64,000 nt of DNA from Deltaproteobacteria bacterium. GTDB lineage: Bacteria; Desulfobacterota; Desulfuromonadia; Desulfuromonadales; BM103. The first letter of the stretch is position 1; each line of letters opens with the position of its first letter. The notes beneath the pieces were generated by a model, which had not been told where the DNA came from, made no database searches, and saw only the letters and a program-made list of their open reading frames with translations. This document shows positions 61,677-64,000 of this stretch, piece by piece. Where the stretch lies: contig JAGXHL010000097.1 of the NCBI GenBank assembly GCA_024636215.1, positions 11,967 through 75,966 of the forward strand. Reading direction: 5' to 3'. The position numbers and the translations under genes were made by a program.

Positions 61677-62498
61677 ATGTTGAAAATTATACCAGGCTTT
61701 ACTGCAATTATTATTATCTTGGTCTGTTTATGCTGCTCTCCTTCATTCGCCCAGTCCGCTGAAGGCGTTCTTGTCACAATCGGGGACCTGGACCCGTCAG
61801 CTTCATCAACCCTCGGAAATGAAGACAGCCTCTACGTCAGGGTTGTTTACGAGAGCGAGAGGCCCCTTCGCTTCCAGGCCATCGGCATGCTCGCCGGCTT
61901 GCCACAACAGGTCGGGGCTATCAGGAATCCAGCTGCATTACATGCTCCGGGCAATGGCGAGGCGCTGGTTTGGGTCAGCTACACCAATCCGACCCATATC
62001 GATGCTGTCGGTGTGACTGTCATGGATGAAAAATGGACAGAACTTTACACTCTTACGCAAGCCGTTGATGTGAAGTGGCAGGGCGTCTCCGCTGAACAGC
62101 CCAGAACCCCTGCAGATTGGGTCAAGGCCTTGCTCCGTGCCGAGCAACGCAAAATCGATTATTTCTACGATCCCTCGCCGAAAAAGTACGGCATGCTTTA
62201 CGACATCGTTTTTATTCTGAGCATGATTGCGATCCCCGCTTATATTCTCCTGCAGCTGCATATGCTGTGGCGTTACCAGTATCGTTGGCGTGAACTTGCC
62301 ATGATTCCCATTTTCCCTTACCTGATCCTGATGTTTTATATGCTTGTTGGCCTGGATATTGATGAATCATTAAAGATTACCTTCCTCTTCCGTTACACAC
62401 CACTGGCGTTTCTCTACCTGGTCGCCCTGTGGTTGGCGAAACGCTTCTGGCAGGATAAACTGCCGCCGCCAAAATTATACAAACCACCAAAAGCTTGA
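61677..62498 (+). CDS. Unidentified exported protein with a C-terminal membrane domain
   Basis: 273 aa; I do not recognise the family. Signal peptide or anchor ending SFAQ near residue 25; a periplasmic beta-sandwich-like region of about 120 residues (LYVRVVYESERPLRFQAIGM, EALVWVSYTNPTHIDAVGVTV); three membrane spans (about 178-200, 208-228, 238-262), and a basic Pro-rich tail. The spacing suggests a periplasmic domain hanging on a small membrane bundle. GGGATAGGA precedes the ATG. It stands alone between the divergent msrA cluster and the radical SAM gene. Confidence 0.75.
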   Translation: MLKIIPGFTAIIIILVCLCCSPSFAQSAEGVLVTIGDLDPSASSTLGNEDSLYVRVVYESERPLRFQAIGMLAGLPQQVGAIRNPAALHAPGNGEALVWVSYTNPTHIDAVGVTVMDEKWTELYTLTQAVDVKWQGVSAEQPRTPADWVKALLRAEQRKIDYFYDPSPKKYGMLYDIVFILSMIAIPAYILLQLHMLWRYQYRWRELAMIPIFPYLILMFYMLVGLDIDESLKITFLFRYTPLAFLYLVALWLAKRFWQDKLPPPKLYKPPKA

Positions 62499-62622
62499 CC
62501 TGACTCGCGTTGGTTGTGTGACCTATGTTATGGAACTTGTTGTCCGTGACCTGTGGCTATGCGATTCCCCTGATCAGGCTTGAAGTCTCAGGAGCCCCAG
62601 CCCATCATGCGCCCCAAACTCA

Positions 62623-62709
62623 TCATGCGGTCCAGCCCATCATAAGCAGGTGTTTAATCAGGTTGATGACGCCCGTGGCCACAAGGATCAGACCTGCAAT
62701 TCTCAGCAT
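62623..62709 (-). CDS. Possible 28-aa hydrophobic miniprotein
   Basis: A short minus-strand ORF reads MLRIAGLILVATGVINLIKH and ends LLMMGWTA, a plausible single membrane span. No convincing ribosome site and no identifiable relative. It lies in the 223-bp gap between the membrane protein and the radical SAM gene. Could be chance. Confidence 0.25.
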   Translation of the reverse strand: MLRIAGLILVATGVINLIKHLLMMGWTA

Positions 62710-62721
62710 CCATTAGGATTA

Positions 62722-63603
62722 ATGATGTTTCAGTACGAAGAGCCGTTGTTCCGACCGCCGAGTGAAGCCACAAGCCTGATTTTTCAGATCACGATCGGAT
62801 GCTCGCAAAATACTTGCAGTTTCTGTGGCATGTACAAACACAAGCGGTTTCGTCTCCGCCCGGTTGAAGAGATTGTGTCCGAGATCGAAGCGATCCCGAC
62901 CCCGTACCGGGCCGGCATTCGCCGGGTTTTTCTGGCCGATGGGGATGCCCTGGTCTACCCGCTGGAGGGCTTACTGCATATGCTCGACCGCCTGGGCGCG
63001 GCCTTTCCGAATCTGACCCGGGTCGGCGCCTATGCCTCGCCGAACAGCCTGACGACCAAAAGCAGCGAAGAGCTGGCTTTGCTGCGTGAACAAAAATTGC
63101 GAATTCTCTATTTCGGCCTGGAGAGCGGCGATGATGACACGCTGCAGCTGGTCAACAAGGGGTTTTCGGCGGCAGTGATGCTCGACTTGTGCCGCAAGGC
63201 GCAGGCCTCCGGCATGAAGTTGTCGGTTACGGCGATCCTGGGCCTGGCCGGTCGCCTGCGAAGTGCGGAACATGCCGCGGGGACGGCTGACTGGATCAAC
63301 CGTCTGTCACCGGAGTATTTTTCGCTGTTGACCCTGTTCAGTCGGCACAATCAGAACTATTTCAAACAGGTGACTCAACAGACGCGGGGCGAAATCCTCG
63401 AAGAGGCCCTGGCGATTGTCAGCCGCCTGTCGCCGAATCGGACCATCCTGCGCTCCAATCACGCATCCAACTTTCTGAACCTGGCCGGCAGCTATCCGAA
63501 AGATAGGGAGCGGCTGATCGCCGATGTCCAGTCCGCGATCGCCATGGCCCGCAGGCATCGGGACTGGTATGATGAATTTCCGGATTATGGTGAGGACTAT
63601 TGA
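62722..63603 (+). CDS. Radical SAM family protein
   Basis: 293 aa from ATG 62722 (AGGA upstream; ATG 62725 also fits; a longer in-frame start at 62650 is unlike the family). The iron-sulfur motif CSQNTCSFC has a CX4CX2C spacing, as in a COG1032-type group with GCS..xCxFCGMY; it is followed by YKHKRFRLRP. Barrel strands: RVFLADGDALVYPLEGLLHML, RVGAYASPNSLTTKS, ILYFGLESGDDDTLQLVNKGFS, LSVTAILGLAGR; RTILRSNHASNFLNL near the C-terminus. No B12 or SPASM domain seen. Substrate unknown. A weak hairpin (63606-63612 / 63641-63647) follows. Confidence 0.88.
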   Translation: MMFQYEEPLFRPPSEATSLIFQITIGCSQNTCSFCGMYKHKRFRLRPVEEIVSEIEAIPTPYRAGIRRVFLADGDALVYPLEGLLHMLDRLGAAFPNLTRVGAYASPNSLTTKSSEELALLREQKLRILYFGLESGDDDTLQLVNKGFSAAVMLDLCRKAQASGMKLSVTAILGLAGRLRSAEHAAGTADWINRLSPEYFSLLTLFSRHNQNYFKQVTQQTRGEILEEALAIVSRLSPNRTILRSNHASNFLNLAGSYPKDRERLIADVQSAIAMARRHRDWYDEFPDYGEDY

Positions 63604-63729
63604 CCAGGAGCGAGATGCCGTGACAAATAGAAAGAGAGGACGCTCCTAAATAACTAAATAACCAAACTTAAATTCTCATCTTTCACAATCCTCTCCCCCC
63701 TGACAACCGCATAGGTAGCGGGGTCAGGG

Positions 63730-63827
63730 TAGCGGGGTCAGGCTTTCAAACTTGCAAACTTTATCAGCGCATCCTTAGTAGCGGGGTCAGGCTTTTAAAC
63801 TTGCAAACTTAATCAGCGCATCCTTTA
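63730..63827. repeat. 49-bp tandem duplication at the 3' end of the transposase-like gene
   Basis: Two units with a 49-bp period start at 63730 and 63779 with TAGCGGGGTCAGGCTTT and continue CAAACTTGCAAACTTTATC or close variants. An extra TAGCGGGGTCAGG lies just upstream at about 63716. The second unit contains the stop and last codons of the minus-strand gene; the first is its untranslated echo. Confidence 0.85.
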
Positions 63828-64000
63828 TTTGAACGACCTTCTCCAATATCTCGGGATCATTTTCCGCTCTATTCTTTAATCTCCGTACAGCAGAACTCAA
63901 TGTAGAAACATCCCTGCCAAGCCATTGACTCAATTCTGCCAATGTTGCGTCACTTTCTTCCATAACGGTCCAGGCCAAAAAGGCACGAAGTTCAGAAATA
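63787..64000 (-). CDS. C-terminal part of a probable REP/IS200-type transposase with DnaA-like helix-turn-helix
   Basis: The frame is open from base 64000 (reading ISELRAFLAWTVMEE) to a stop at 63787, so the 5' part lies beyond the window. The visible 70 residues (ATLAELSQWLGRDVSTLSSAVRRLKNRAE) look like the DnaA-C-type helix-turn-helix found behind the Y1/HUH domain in REP-associated tyrosine transposases. The catalytic HUH part cannot be checked here. GC-rich TAGCGGGGTCAGG repeats beside it fit such elements. Moderate confidence. Confidence 0.5.
   Translation of the reverse strand, partial: ISELRAFLAWTVMEESDATLAELSQWLGRDVSTLSSAVRRLKNRAENDPEILEKVVQIKDALIKFASLKA

Noticed and set aside
62499..62721. 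Repeated CCCATCATG segments as a regulatory repeat
   Set aside because: The copies are short and irregular (CCAGCCCATCAT, CTCATCATGCGG); no consistent period or dyad.

Overview
The window looks like a chromosomal segment of a Desulfuromonadales-type bacterium (Desulfuromonas/Geobacter/Pelobacter group). This rests on a PpcA-like triheme cytochrome c7, an operon with two multiheme c-type cytochromes, a pili-like type II secretion operon whose secretin carries a cohesin domain, and the linkage tig-clpP-clpX-lon-hup with ftsEX-envC-ctpA and xseA/xseB-ispA-dxs. No genus can be fixed from sequence reading alone.

Layout. 1-3.6 kb (minus): an M16C peptidase cut by the window edge and an AcuI/YhdH-type oxidoreductase. 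4.06-13.9 kb: a hybrid sensor kinase, two overlapping membrane-anchored LVIVD beta-propeller proteins, a TonB-dependent receptor on the minus strand and a divergent TonB; this looks like an envelope uptake or sensing module of unknown substrate. 14.0-14.5 kb: tRNA-Pro, -Arg, -His and -Leu. 14.6-20.7 kb: trigger factor, ClpP, ClpX, Lon and HU, a protein quality-control block. 20.9-25.2 kb: tRNA-Asp, then an AT-richer operon with its own promoter and terminator (parvulin-type PPIase, NHL-propeller lipoprotein, tetraheme cytochrome, octaheme cytochrome), probably for extracellular electron transfer. 25.3-34.8 kb: a nine-gene, tightly coupled type II secretion operon (F, E, PilM/N/O/P-like, secretin, two pseudopilins). 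34.9-40.2 kb: ftsE, ftsX, envC-like activator, S41 protease, divergent polysaccharide deacetylase (cell division and envelope). 40.2-41.6 kb (minus): an orphan ParA-like ATPase. 41.7-47.0 kb: xseA, an M23 peptidase, xseB, ispA, dxs (exonuclease VII and isoprenoid precursors). 47.1-49.0 kb (minus): an unusual transmembrane fusion protein. 49.2-52.9 kb: biotin operon bioW-bioF-bioH-bioC behind a BirA-like operator. 53.0-56.9 kb: ArsR regulator, CaCA antiporter, DUF3108 protein, CBS-regulated family II pyrophosphatase. 57.1-59.3 kb: HAD phosphatase, PpcA-like cytochrome c7 and a divergent membrane-anchored XRE regulator with a periplasmic EF-hand. 59.6-61.5 kb (minus): msrA, alpha/beta hydrolase, DUF2784 and a Cys-rich miniprotein. 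61.7-64.0 kb: an unidentified membrane protein, a radical SAM protein and the 3' end of a probable REP/IS200-type transposase.

Repeats: a 169-bp MITE-like element occurs twice (3767-3935 and 59359-59527, about 94% identical by eye); the second copy sits inside the loop of a bidirectional terminator. A 143-bp imperfect inverted repeat lies at 43768-43910. There are in-frame coding minisatellites at 31117-31302 (21 bp) and 48191-48238 (12 bp). I see no CRISPR array, no rRNA and no complete insertion sequence.

Most promising leads: the PPIase/NHL/tetraheme/octaheme operon, the cohesin-bearing secretin system, the EF-hand membrane regulator facing the PpcA-like gene, and the bioW promoter, where a BirA-like operator overlaps a -35 box and the mRNA appears nearly leaderless.
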